In this document: in pieces, positions 17,189-25,859 of the stretch | How the letters are laid out: the number at the start of each line of letters is the position of its first letter | How positions within the stretch are numbered: position 1 is the first letter of the stretch | NCBI GenBank assembly: GCA_963663845.2 | Contig: OY760650.2 | Span: 1,426,001-1,490,000, forward strand | Direction: 5' to 3' | Source of the DNA: Versatilivorator sp963663845 | GTDB lineage: Bacteria > Acidobacteriota > Terriglobia > Versatilivoradales > Versatilivoraceae | Length of the DNA stretch: 64,000 nucleotides | The notes under the pieces: model-generated | Database searches by the model: none | The model's input: the letters and a program-made list of their open reading frames with translations, nothing else | Told to the model about the DNA's origin: nothing | Translations under genes and position numbers: made by a program

Positions 17189-17208
17189 AACTAGTCTATT
17201 ATCTAGTT
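17189..17208 (-). promoter_or_regulatory. Inverted repeat upstream of the Phd-VapC pair
   Basis: AACTAG (17189-17194) and CTAGTT (17203-17208) form an inverted repeat within an AT-rich block containing GATAAT on the minus strand, about 20 bp before the antitoxin ATG. It is the expected place for a promoter-operator bound by the antitoxin. Confidence 0.4.
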
Positions 17209-17298
17209 AGATAAAAGGCCGTGTCAAGCCCTTCTGGCAACGGGACTTTCCCCAACTTTCGAGGGGTCAAGAAGGAGAATGGAAGCAACGAGTGGAGC

Positions 17299-17895
17299 TT
17301 AGGACCGGGAACGGTCTATCGGGTGGATTTGACCTTGGTAGTTGTCAGACTTGCCTTTCCCGTAGGCTTGGTCTTCAGAGACAGGAGAACTTAATCGGGA
17401 AAAGGTGATCTGGCAGGGCCGGTCTTTGAGTGGGGTCAGGATAATGGGAAGGGGCCCGTTATTCATAATCTCCAAAGTAATGTGCCCCTTCCATCCTGGC
17501 TGAAGCCATGGAGCTGTTTGGTGGACGCTCAGACCAACCCTTGCATAGGTGCTACGTCCTTCGATTCGAGCAATGAGATCGTTTGGAACCGTGACGTGCT
17601 CATAAGTCATTGCCAAGACAAATCTTCCCGGATGCAGAGTGAAAGTCTCCACCTCCTCGTCGAGTTCGTGTGATTGAGGCAACTCTTTTGTGTTCCATAG
17701 TTTGGCCTGAATAACAGGGTCTAGTCCGTCTGCCACTGAAACAATCAAGCCCTTTACTTTCTTCAAGGAAACAAAGGTATGTCCAAGCCTCAGATCAATC
17801 GAGGCTTGACCCCACTGTTCTTCTTGCAAGGAAGGAGAAAACCGGATACGGCCCTTGGCGACCGACTCCCTGATGTCACTTTTGGAAAGGATCAT
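17299..17895 (-). CDS. dcd: dCTP deaminase
   Basis: The 198-residue protein starts MILSKSDIRESVAKGRIRFS and has the family active-site stretch IEGRSTYARVGLSVHQTAPW followed by LQPGWKGHITLEIMNNGPLP, with the catalytic Glu and the trimer-forming Ser/Arg. It converts dCTP to dUTP, normally feeding dTMP synthesis. Some family members deplete dCTP during phage infection. The ATG overlaps the stop of the upstream gene (ATGA), so the two are co-translated. Its place at the edge of the toxin-antitoxin island allows a defence role, but the sequence alone does not show it. Confidence 0.88.
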   Translation of the reverse strand: MILSKSDIRESVAKGRIRFSPSLQEEQWGQASIDLRLGHTFVSLKKVKGLIVSVADGLDPVIQAKLWNTKELPQSHELDEEVETFTLHPGRFVLAMTYEHVTVPNDLIARIEGRSTYARVGLSVHQTAPWLQPGWKGHITLEIMNNGPLPIILTPLKDRPCQITFSRLSSPVSEDQAYGKGKSDNYQGQIHPIDRSRS

Positions 17896-18308
17896 TTAGG
17901 GTGTATATCACATCGCACGTTCTGTTCAACCCACTGCGGAGCAAGACCCACCAGCCCCATGGCGGTCGTGAAGTACTCGCCCGGCAGGTGAAGAGTAATC
18001 CTTTCTGAAGAGATTTCCCGGATTCTCGCTTCAATATAGAATCTGTTGTCGATCTCGCTGATGTAGTTTTCTGCAACAAACCCCTGGATCTGCCTGAGTT
18101 CGTCGTTATGCCTGCGCTCTCGAATGGTTACCAAGCGTTCATGGGTAAACGCTCCGGGAGAAATGACGCATGGGACATGAACCACTTGGCCTAGATGGAA
18201 TTGCACTAGTCCCTCGACCCCCTTTCCGACCTCACAGATCGTAGTTTGGCGATGGTTCCCGACGGAGAATTTTATTTTATTCCCAAAAAAGAGTTGACAT
18301 CCAGACAA
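17892..18308 (-). CDS. Hypothetical protein coupled to dCTP deaminase
   Basis: The 138-residue protein, with no signal peptide or membrane helix, overlaps dcd by 4 bp. It contains VQFHLGQVVHVPCVISPGAF and SEIDNRFYIEARIREISSER ITLHLPGEYF in sequence, suggesting a beta-rich fold. The C-terminal text (GLAPQWVEQNVRCDIHPK) does not match a family I know. The strict coupling suggests it works with, or regulates, the deaminase. Confidence 0.65.
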   Translation of the reverse strand: MSGCQLFFGNKIKFSVGNHRQTTICEVGKGVEGLVQFHLGQVVHVPCVISPGAFTHERLVTIRERRHNDELRQIQGFVAENYISEIDNRFYIEARIREISSERITLHLPGEYFTTAMGLVGLAPQWVEQNVRCDIHPK

Positions 18309-18437
18309 TTCGTATCAGGACATTTCCCATTTTTCGAAAATTTCACCTCGTCCGCTTGTTGAATCTACTTACTGCCCTGATTTCAATTACTTAGGTCGTT
18401 CTAGAACGGGTGTTTGGGGAATGTCCTGCTACTGTAG

Positions 18438-19823
18438 CTAGCCCTGCTCAGCAGCCCGCAGCCGCCCTCGGGCAAGCGAGGCCAGGATGCCGGCCAGGCA
18501 GAGGAGGCCGGAGACCAGGAAGGCCGCCTGGGTGCTTTTCAGGAACAGCGGGTACTGCTCGGGCGTGATCTGGACTCTGCCGATGTAGACGGCGAAGATC
18601 AGGGTGGCGATGCCCATGCTGAGCATCTGGCCGGTCAACCGCATGGTGCCCAGGGTGCCGGAGGCCACTCCGAAATACTTCTTGTCCACCGAGCTCATGA
18701 CGGCATTGGTGTTGGGGGAGGAGAACAGGGCGAACCCGATTCCCAGAAGCACCAGGTTGGCAATGACCATCCCGACGCCGGTCCGGCTGTCGAGCAGCAC
18801 CAGCAGGAAGAGTCCCAGGGCCGTCAGGACCATGCCGATGGAGGCCACCCTCCTGGGCTCGATGCGGTCCGAGAGCTTGCCGGCATAGGGAGAGAAGACG
18901 GCCATCACGATCGGTTGGGCAATCAGGATGATGCCGGCGTTCTGGGCGCCGTAGCCCTGGATGTACTGCAGGTAGAGGCTCAGCAGAAATCCCACCGAAA
19001 AGGTGGCGCTGTAGTGGATCAGAGCGGCCAGGTTGGAGTAGGCGAAGACGGTGCTGGTCCGGAACAACTCGATGTTCATCAGGGGACTGTCGGCCTTCAG
19101 CTCCCATCCCACGAACAGGACCAGCCCGGCGGCGCCGGCCAGGGCCAGCCAGCCTCCCAGCGCCTGGGGCAGCAGGGAGAGCCCGTAGACCAACCCCACG
19201 AGGGAAACGGTGTAGATCAGAGAGCCCGGCCAGTCGAAGCTTTCCCCCCGGGCGTCGGCCCACTCCCCCTTGAGCTTGGCGGCGATCAGGGAAACGATCA
19301 GCAGTCCGATGGGGACGTGCACCAGGAACACTGACCGCCAGCCGAACTGCTCGGTCAGAAACCCGCCGATGGAAGGACCGAAGCTCAGCCCCAGGTAGAC
19401 GGCCCCCACGCTGAATCCCAACACCTTGCCCCGCTCCTCCTGCGGGTAGACCGAGGTCAGGATGGCGATCCCGGTGCTGAAGATCATGGCGCCTCCCAGC
19501 CCCTGGAGCCCGCGAAAAAGGATCAGCGTCAATCCCGAAGGAGCCACCGCCGAAAGAAAGGAAGCCAGGGTGTAGATGGCGATGCCCCAGGCGAAGACGC
19601 GTTTGCGGCCATGGATGTCGGCCAGCCTCCCGAAGGGCAGCAGAAACATGGCCGCCGCCAGCAAAAACGAGGTGGCCACCCAGCTCAGCGAGACCGCGTC
19701 CATGCCGAAATGCTCGCCGATGGTCGGTATGGCGATATTCACCGAGGAGCCCATGAAGGGGATGAAGAAGGCGGCCAGGGTGGCGATGACCAGGGCGACT
19801 TTTTGATCGGGGGTCTTGTTCAA
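18438..19823 (-). CDS. MFS multidrug exporter, DHA2 (EmrB/QacA) type
   Basis: About 460 residues with 14 predicted membrane helices. Signature pieces are IAIPTIGEHFGMDAVSLSWV (helix 1 end), FGRLADIHGRKRVFAWGI (loop 2-3 motif A, D-x-x-G-R-K/R) and GLQGLGGAMIFSTGIAILTS (helix 4-5). The protein exports drugs or other amphiphiles by proton antiport. TTG 19823 (LNKTPDQKVALVIATLAAFF) is chosen because the 27 residues before it are arginine/proline-rich and not membrane-like. It stands alone, followed upstream by repeats. Confidence 0.85.
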   Translation of the reverse strand: MNKTPDQKVALVIATLAAFFIPFMGSSVNIAIPTIGEHFGMDAVSLSWVATSFLLAAAMFLLPFGRLADIHGRKRVFAWGIAIYTLASFLSAVAPSGLTLILFRGLQGLGGAMIFSTGIAILTSVYPQEERGKVLGFSVGAVYLGLSFGPSIGGFLTEQFGWRSVFLVHVPIGLLIVSLIAAKLKGEWADARGESFDWPGSLIYTVSLVGLVYGLSLLPQALGGWLALAGAAGLVLFVGWELKADSPLMNIELFRTSTVFAYSNLAALIHYSATFSVGFLLSLYLQYIQGYGAQNAGIILIAQPIVMAVFSPYAGKLSDRIEPRRVASIGMVLTALGLFLLVLLDSRTGVGMVIANLVLLGIGFALFSSPNTNAVMSSVDKKYFGVASGTLGTMRLTGQMLSMGIATLIFAVYIGRVQITPEQYPLFLKSTQAAFLVSGLLCLAGILASLARGRLRAAEQG

Positions 19824-21342
19824 GACGTCTCTGAGGGGACCAGGCCCGGTTGGGAAGGCTGCCTGCGGGCTCCCACGGCATGGGGCGCGCTGCTGCGCGT
19901 GCACACCCGCCCCATTCTAAAGGCAACGTCGGATTGCTGCCGGGGAATTTGCAGGCGAGCCAGACCCGCCCTGCCTCTGCTTGGGCCGGGCTACTCCGTT
20001 CCCGCAGGCAGCGTGGCCGGGCGCCATATCGCAGGGAAATTGAGCGGTACGCAACGGAAGTGCATGCGGGCGGGACGCCCGCGCTCCCGGGGGGGCGCCT
20101 CCTTCTATCACTCCTGCTCCTCAAGGGGGCGCGCGCCGGCTTGCTGGGACCAGAGCCCTGCCGTGCGGATCATACGACAGTGAAACACTCAATCGTCAAA
20201 TAAAGGCGAACCACGAATGGACACGAATACCGATGGACCTCCTTGGCTGCGACGACGTCACGGGATGAAGGCCGGGAGCGCGGGCGTCCCGCCCGCACAA
20301 CACTGGCACAGCTTCACCCCTCTCCTCCACCCGGGCTCGACCGGCAACGACGCCACGATTCCGCTTCAGCCGAGCCCATGGGGTTCCCGGCGGCAGGGTG
20401 ACCGGGCGCCATATCGCAGGGAAATTGAGCGGTACGCAACGGAAGTGCATGCGGGCGGGACGCCCGCGCTCCCGGGGGGGCGCCTCCTTCTATCACTCCT
20501 GCTGCTCAAGGGGGCGCGCGCCGGCTTGCTGGGACCAGAGCCCTGCCGTGCGGATCATACGACAGTGAAACACTCAATCGTCAAATAAAGGCGAACCACG
20601 AATGGACACGAATGGACACGAATACCGATGGACCTCCTTGGCTGCGACGACGTCACGGGATGAAGGCCGGGAGCGCGGGCGTCCCGCCCGCACAACACTG
20701 GCACAGCTTCACCCCTCTCCTCCACCCGGGCTCGACCGGCAACGACGCCACGATTCCGCTTCAGCCGAGCCCATGGGGTTCCCGGCGGCAGGGTGACCGG
20801 GCGCCATATCGCAGGGAAATTGAGCGGTACGCGACGGCAGTGCATGCGGGCGGGACGCCCGCGCTCCCGGCCCGCCTCTCCCGTCACTCTCGCTCCTCAA
20901 CGGGCCACGCGCCGGGTTGCTGGACCGCAGCCCTGCCGTGCGGATCATAGGAACGTGAAACACCCAAGCGTCAACAAAGGCGAACCACGAATGAACACAA
21001 ATAGACACAAATACCGATGGACCTGCTTGGCTGCGACGCCGTCATGGGATGACGCCCCTCCGGGAGCGCGGGCGTCCCGCCCGCACAACACTGGCACAGC
21101 TTCACCCCTCTCCTCCACCCGGGCTCGACCGGCAACGACGCCAGGAGTCTCCTTTGGCCGGGCCAGGCGGTTCCCGCCGGCAGAATGGCCGGGCGCCATA
21201 TCGCAGGGAAATTGAGCGGTACGCGACGGAAGTGCATGCGGGCGGGACGCCCGCGCTCCTGGAGGGGCGCCTCTCCCATCACTCTTGTTCCTCGAGGGGC
21301 CACGCGCCGGGTTGCCGGGGACCTGTGCTAGACTGTGTTTCC
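19824..21342. repeat. Intergenic tandem array of a ~390-bp repeat (four copies)
   Basis: The marker GCGCCATATCGCAGGGAAAT starts at 20021, 20406, 20801 and 21193 (periods 385, 395, 392). Each unit contains two palindromes, GCGGGCGTCCCGCCCGC and GCGGGCGGGACGCCCGC, lying as inverted ends of a ~200-bp block. A second block carries CGAACCACGAATG and GGACACGAAT motifs. One unit gained ten bases by doubling ATGGACACGA. ORFs here are accidental. The same unit is dispersed elsewhere in the window. Confidence 0.85.
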
Positions 21343-22980
21343 ATGACCGTTGCCGATGCAGTCGCCCGCATTCTGATTCTCGAGGGCGTGGATGTCCTCT
21401 TCGCCTACCCTCTGAACTTCCTCATCGAATCGGCCTCCAAGGCCGGCATCCGGCCCGTTATCGTGCGCCAGGAACGGACCGGCCTGCACATGGCCGATGC
21501 CTTCAGCCGGATGCACAGCGGGGAGCGGATCGGCGTCTTCTGCATGCAGAACGGGCCCGGCGCCGAAAACGCTTTTGGCGGCGTGGCCCAGGCCTACTCG
21601 GAGTCGGCCCCGATCATGGTCCTGCCGATGGGCCATCCCCGGGAATGGGCCCAGGTGCAGCCCAACTTCAACTCCTCCCTCAACTACCGCCAGGTGACCA
21701 AGTCCTGCGAGCAGGTCACGCTCCCGGCCCACCTGCCGGCAGCGCTCCGCCGCGCCTTCACCCAGGTCAGGAACGGACGCCCTCGTCCGGTCCTGGTGGA
21801 GTTCCCCTCCGACCTGCTGTCGGAGGAAGTCCCAGAGCCGTTCTCCTACCGGCCGGCGCCCAGAATCGGCTACGGTCCCGACGGACCCTCGGTGACGCGG
21901 GCGGCCGAGATGCTGCTCCAGGCCGAACGACCGGTCATCTACGCCGGCCAGGGCATCCACTACGCCAAGGCCTGGCAGGCCCTGCGGGACCTGGCGGAGC
22001 TGCTGGAAGCGCCGGTGACCACCAGCCTGGGCGGCAAGAGCGCCTTTCCCGAAAACCACCCGCTCTCCCTGGGTTCGGGCGGACGTTCCACCACCCGCAT
22101 GGCGCACGAGTTCCTCAACCGGGCCGATCTCGTCTTCGGGGTGGGATGCAGCTTCACCACCACGCCCTTCGGGCTGTCGATGCCGAGCGGCGCCAGGTTC
22201 CTGCACGCCACCCTGGACCCCGCCGACATCAACAAGGACGTTGCCGTGGAGCACGGGCTGGTCGGCGACGCCCGCCTGGTGCTGGAAGCCCTGATCGATG
22301 AAATCAGGCCTCGACTCAATCCGGACGGCCGGGGAAGGGCCGCGGGGATCACTCAACGGATTCAGGCCGTCAGGAAGGAGTGGATGGCGGCCTGGATGCC
22401 GAAACTGACCGCCTCCCATCAGCCCCTCTCCCCCTATCGGGTGATCCGCGACCTGATGCGGACGGTGGACGTCGCCAACACCATCATCACCCACGACTCC
22501 GGCAGTCCCAGGGACCAGCTCTCTCCTTTCTGGGAGTGCGTCAGCCCCCTGTCCTACATCGGCTGGGGCAAGTCGACCCAACTGGGCTACGGGTTGGGCC
22601 TGGCCATGGGAGCCAAGCTGGCCCGGCCGGACAAGCTGTGCATCAACCTGTGGGGAGACGCCGCCATCGGGTTTACCGGAACCGACCTGGAGACGGCGGT
22701 TCGGGAAAAGATCCCCATCCTCTCCATCCTGCTCAACAATTTCTGCATGGCCGCCGAGTTGCAGTTCTATCCCACCGCCAGCGTGAGACACCGGATCACC
22801 GACATCTCAGGGAACTACGCCGAGATGGCCCGATCCCTGGGCTGCTATTCCGAGCGGGTGGAAAAGGCCGAGGCCATCGTCCCGGCCCTGGAGCGGGGAA
22901 TCCGCAAGACCCAGGAAGGCGTGCCGGTGCTGCTGGAGTTCATGACCACCCGGGAGACGGACATGTCCGTCTTTCCCTAG
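21343..22980 (+). CDS. Thiamine-pyrophosphate enzyme, acetolactate synthase-like
   Basis: The 545-residue protein has the three-domain TPP enzyme layout. The N-terminal PYR domain (MTVADAVARILILEGVDVLF) has the catalytic Glu44 in VRQERTGLHMADAFSR. A central domain (ERPVIYAGQGIHYAKAWQAL) follows, and the C-terminal PP domain has NLWGDAAIGFTGTDLETAVR and ILLNN, the GD(x)…NN cofactor site. It resembles acetolactate synthase/benzoylformate-type enzymes; the substrate cannot be told. ATG 21343 is used because the upstream ORF is repeat DNA. Its TAG stop lies inside the end of a MITE-like element. Confidence 0.82.
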   Translation: MTVADAVARILILEGVDVLFAYPLNFLIESASKAGIRPVIVRQERTGLHMADAFSRMHSGERIGVFCMQNGPGAENAFGGVAQAYSESAPIMVLPMGHPREWAQVQPNFNSSLNYRQVTKSCEQVTLPAHLPAALRRAFTQVRNGRPRPVLVEFPSDLLSEEVPEPFSYRPAPRIGYGPDGPSVTRAAEMLLQAERPVIYAGQGIHYAKAWQALRDLAELLEAPVTTSLGGKSAFPENHPLSLGSGGRSTTRMAHEFLNRADLVFGVGCSFTTTPFGLSMPSGARFLHATLDPADINKDVAVEHGLVGDARLVLEALIDEIRPRLNPDGRGRAAGITQRIQAVRKEWMAAWMPKLTASHQPLSPYRVIRDLMRTVDVANTIITHDSGSPRDQLSPFWECVSPLSYIGWGKSTQLGYGLGLAMGAKLARPDKLCINLWGDAAIGFTGTDLETAVREKIPILSILLNNFCMAAELQFYPTASVRHRITDISGNYAEMARSLGCYSERVEKAEAIVPALERGIRKTQEGVPVLLEFMTTRETDMSVFP

Positions 22981-23227
22981 CCCGCACTTCTCACCAGGGG
23001 GCATGATCATGGCGCAGGAATTTTCCCTTCAGCGCGTGCTCGCGACCGAAGAGCGTAGCGGTTTCTACGGTCGAGGGAGCACGTGCGCGCTGGAGGGAAA
23101 AGAACCAGCCAGGGCATGCCCAGCGCCGTCTGTAGTCAGCAAGCCCTTGACATGGAGCCAATCAAGGTGCTGAAGATAGTCTGCTTCTCGTGATGCCACC
23201 AGCGGCCTGGTGAGAAATGCGGGCTAG
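22977..23227. mobile_element. MITE-like palindromic element, copy 1
   Basis: The 251-bp element starts CTAGCCCGCACTTCTCACCA and ends with its near-complement CTGGTGAGAAATGCGGGCTAG. An inner stem is formed by TTTTCCCTTCAGCGCG and CGCGCTGGAGGGAAAA. No ORF is present. A second, diverged copy in reverse orientation is at 44087-44336. The left end supplies the stop codon of the TPP enzyme gene. Confidence 0.75.
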
Positions 23228-23319
23228 CCCACGCTCCCGCCCGCCAACCCATGGGACTGCACCCGGGGCGGAATGCAACCCCGACCAACGGGCCCGGCGC
23301 CCAAACAGGAGGTTAGTGC

Positions 23320-24993
23320 TTGAATTCTCAGGAGTCTATTGAAGCCATCCCGCTCGGCGGCCTGGGCGAGTTCGGGATGAACATGATGGTGTTCCGCCAC
23401 GGGTCCCAGATGATCGTGGTGGATTCCGGCCTGATGTTTCCCGATGAAGAGCTGCTGGGCATCGACGTCATCGTCCCCGACATCTCCTTCCTGATCGACA
23501 ACGCCTCCCAGGTTCAGGCCATCGTGCTGACCCACGGCCACGAGGACCACATCGGGGCGCTGCCCTTCGTGTTCCCCGCCTTGAGCCACGTTCCCATCTA
23601 CGGCACCCGCTACACCCTGGGTCTGGCCTCGGCCAAGCTGGCCGAACACGGGTTGCTGGACCAGGCCGAGCTCGTCACCGTGGAGGCCGGGCAGACCCGG
23701 CCAATGGGCGACTTCCAGGTGGAGTTCATCCACGTCACCCACAGTGTGGTGGATGCCGTCATGCTGGCCATTACCACTCCGGCGGGAGTGATCCTCCACA
23801 CGGGGGACTTCAAGATCGACTCTTCGCCGCTGGACGGCCGGGTCACCGACCTTCCGCGAATCGCCGAGTACGGACGCCGGGGCGTGCTGGCCCTGTTCTC
23901 CGACAGCACCAACGTGGACCGGCCCGGGATCACTCCCTCGGAAACCGCCGTGATCGAGAAGCTGGACGAGATCTTTCACCTCGCTCCGGGCAAGCTGATC
24001 GTCTCCTGTTTCACTTCCTCCATCCACCGCATTCAGACCGTGTTCAACCTGGCCCAGCGCTATGAGCGCAAGGTGGCCATCGCCGGACGGAGCATGTTGT
24101 CGACCACCCGGGTCGCCCACCAGCTCGGCTACCTGAGCATTCCGGACGGATTGCTGGTCAAGATACAGGACGTCAGGAAAATGCCGCCGCAACAGGTGGT
24201 CTTGATGGTGACGGGTTGTCAGGGGCAACCGTTGGCCGCCCTGCCGCAGATGGCCGTGGACAACTTCAAGAACATAAGAATCGCACCGGAAGACACCGTG
24301 GTGATATCGGCGCGCATCATTCCCGGAAACGAAAAGATCATTTCCCGCATGGTCAACCATCTCTACAAGAGAGGCGCGGCCGTCCACTACGACGACGGCT
24401 CTCAACCTCCCATTCACGTTTCCGGCCACGCCAGCTCCGAGGAGCTCAAGCTGCTGCTGAACCTGGTGCGCCCCAGGCATTTCGTGCCCATCCACGGAGA
24501 ATACCGCCAGCTCTATCGCCATGCCGAGCTGGCCAGAAACCTGCACGCGGTGGGGGGCACGGTGCTCGTCGCCGAGACCGGCGATCGCATTCAACTGAGC
24601 CGGCAGGGGGCCGAGATCGTCGGCCAGGCTCCGGTTGGCCGCATCTTCATCGATGAGGGCAGCCTGGACGAGCTGGAGGAAGTGGTGGTGAGGGACCGCC
24701 GCCATCTCTCCGAAGACGGCATCGTGCTTCCCATTCTGGCCATCAACAAGGCCAGCGGCCGGATGGAGACGCAGCCCGAGATCATCACGCGGGGATTCGT
24801 CTTCGTGGACGAAGACGACACGCTCCTGGAGGAGGCCCGCGACCGCGTGCTGGAAACCCTGGAGGATTCCAGCGTTGAAGAGAGGACCGACTGGTCTCTC
24901 ATCAAGGAGAAGATCCGCACCGACCTGCGCCGCTTCCTCTTCAAGCAGACGGCCAAGCGGCCGCTGGTGCTGCCGGTGATCCTGGAGATTTGA
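23320..24993 (+). CDS. rnj: Ribonuclease J
   Basis: The 557-residue protein is a beta-CASP metallo-beta-lactamase RNase. The zinc motif is VLTHGHEDHIGALPFVFP at about residue 70, with HTGDFKIDSSPLDGRVTD and LFSDSTNVDRPG further on and the beta-CASP motif VTGCQGQPLAALPQMA. It carries out 5'-3' exo- and endonucleolytic RNA decay and maturation. The start is TTG 23320, with CAGGAGGT about 8 nt upstream. It begins a plus-strand run with uppP and ftsK. Confidence 0.93.
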   Translation: MNSQESIEAIPLGGLGEFGMNMMVFRHGSQMIVVDSGLMFPDEELLGIDVIVPDISFLIDNASQVQAIVLTHGHEDHIGALPFVFPALSHVPIYGTRYTLGLASAKLAEHGLLDQAELVTVEAGQTRPMGDFQVEFIHVTHSVVDAVMLAITTPAGVILHTGDFKIDSSPLDGRVTDLPRIAEYGRRGVLALFSDSTNVDRPGITPSETAVIEKLDEIFHLAPGKLIVSCFTSSIHRIQTVFNLAQRYERKVAIAGRSMLSTTRVAHQLGYLSIPDGLLVKIQDVRKMPPQQVVLMVTGCQGQPLAALPQMAVDNFKNIRIAPEDTVVISARIIPGNEKIISRMVNHLYKRGAAVHYDDGSQPPIHVSGHASSEELKLLLNLVRPRHFVPIHGEYRQLYRHAELARNLHAVGGTVLVAETGDRIQLSRQGAEIVGQAPVGRIFIDEGSLDELEEVVVRDRRHLSEDGIVLPILAINKASGRMETQPEIITRGFVFVDEDDTLLEEARDRVLETLEDSSVEERTDWSLIKEKIRTDLRRFLFKQTAKRPLVLPVILEI

Positions 24994-25038
24994 GGAGGCG
25001 CCCGGCAGCCTCGATCGAGGCTTCTCCCAGGTAACTCC

Positions 25039-25857
25039 ATGACCTTGAAGCAGGCGATTGTGCTGGGCGCCGTGCAGGGCCTGACGGAGTTCCTGCCCAT
25101 CAGCAGTTCCGCCCACTTGATCCTGGTGCCCTGGATAACGGATTGGCCGGACCAGGGACTCACCTTCGACGTGGTTCTGCACGCCGGCACTCTCATGGCC
25201 ATTCTCTCCTGCTTCTGGCGGGACCTCGCCGGAATCCTCGGGGAGAGCTTCCGGCCCTCCGGAGCCGGTTCCCCGGAGCGGCCCCAAGGGCGCCACTTGC
25301 TCTTGTTTCTGGTCCTGGGAACTTTTCCCGCCGCCATTGCCGGGTTGTTGGCGGAGGATTGGGTCGCCAACGAGCTGCGGACTGCCGAAGTCATTCCGGC
25401 AACGCTGATCTTCTTCGCCCTGCTGCTCTGGCTGGCGGACCGTCGAGCGCCATTGGCCAAGGGGCTGGAAAAGATTTCGCTGGCGGATGCCCTCTGGGTG
25501 GGGACGGCCCAGGCGGCCGCCCTGATTCCGGGGACCTCGCGGGCCGGCATCACCATCACGGCCGGGCTGTTCCGGGGGATGACGCGGGAGGCGGCCGCCC
25601 GCTTCTCCTTCCTGCTGGCGGTCCCCATCCTTGCGGCGGCCGGCTCGAAAAAGCTCCTCGAAATCAATCAGTTGGGAATTCCCGAGGGCGAGGCCATGAG
25701 CTTGGCGGCCGGCTTTCTCACGGCCCTGATCGTTGGTCACGTCACCATCAAGGTCTTCCTCCGTTTCCTTCAGAAAAAAACGCTTTATGTTTTTGTCCAT
25801 TACCGTATCCTCTTGGGTATCGTGATTCTCGTCATCCTCCAACGGGGTGGACTGTAG
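25039..25857 (+). CDS. uppP: Undecaprenyl-diphosphatase
   Basis: The 272-residue polytopic membrane protein has the two family motifs LTEFLPISSSAHLIL (residues 15-30) and PGTSRAGITITAGLFRG (about 160). It recycles the C55 lipid carrier for peptidoglycan and is a bacitracin-resistance determinant when abundant. The start ATG 25039 is 45 bp after rnj, and the stop is 2 bp before the ftsK start, so the three genes are likely co-transcribed. Confidence 0.93.
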   Translation: MTLKQAIVLGAVQGLTEFLPISSSAHLILVPWITDWPDQGLTFDVVLHAGTLMAILSCFWRDLAGILGESFRPSGAGSPERPQGRHLLLFLVLGTFPAAIAGLLAEDWVANELRTAEVIPATLIFFALLLWLADRRAPLAKGLEKISLADALWVGTAQAAALIPGTSRAGITITAGLFRGMTREAAARFSFLLAVPILAAAGSKKLLEINQLGIPEGEAMSLAAGFLTALIVGHVTIKVFLRFLQKKTLYVFVHYRILLGIVILVILQRGGL

Positions 25858-25859
25858 GC

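Noticed and set aside
19905..21300. Short ORFs reading SAGVPPA, AGGTPALP, IRVHSWF
   Set aside because: Accidental translations of dispersed palindromic and CACGAAT repeats; the same text recurs at every repeat copy in several frames.
19905..21310. Possible CRISPR array from the regular repeats
   Set aside because: The period is ~390 bp, the whole unit including 'spacers' is conserved, and there are no cas genes.
25143..25859. Extended N-terminus of FtsK
   Set aside because: The extension is the +2 shadow of uppP; FtsK homologues start at the membrane helices near 25860.
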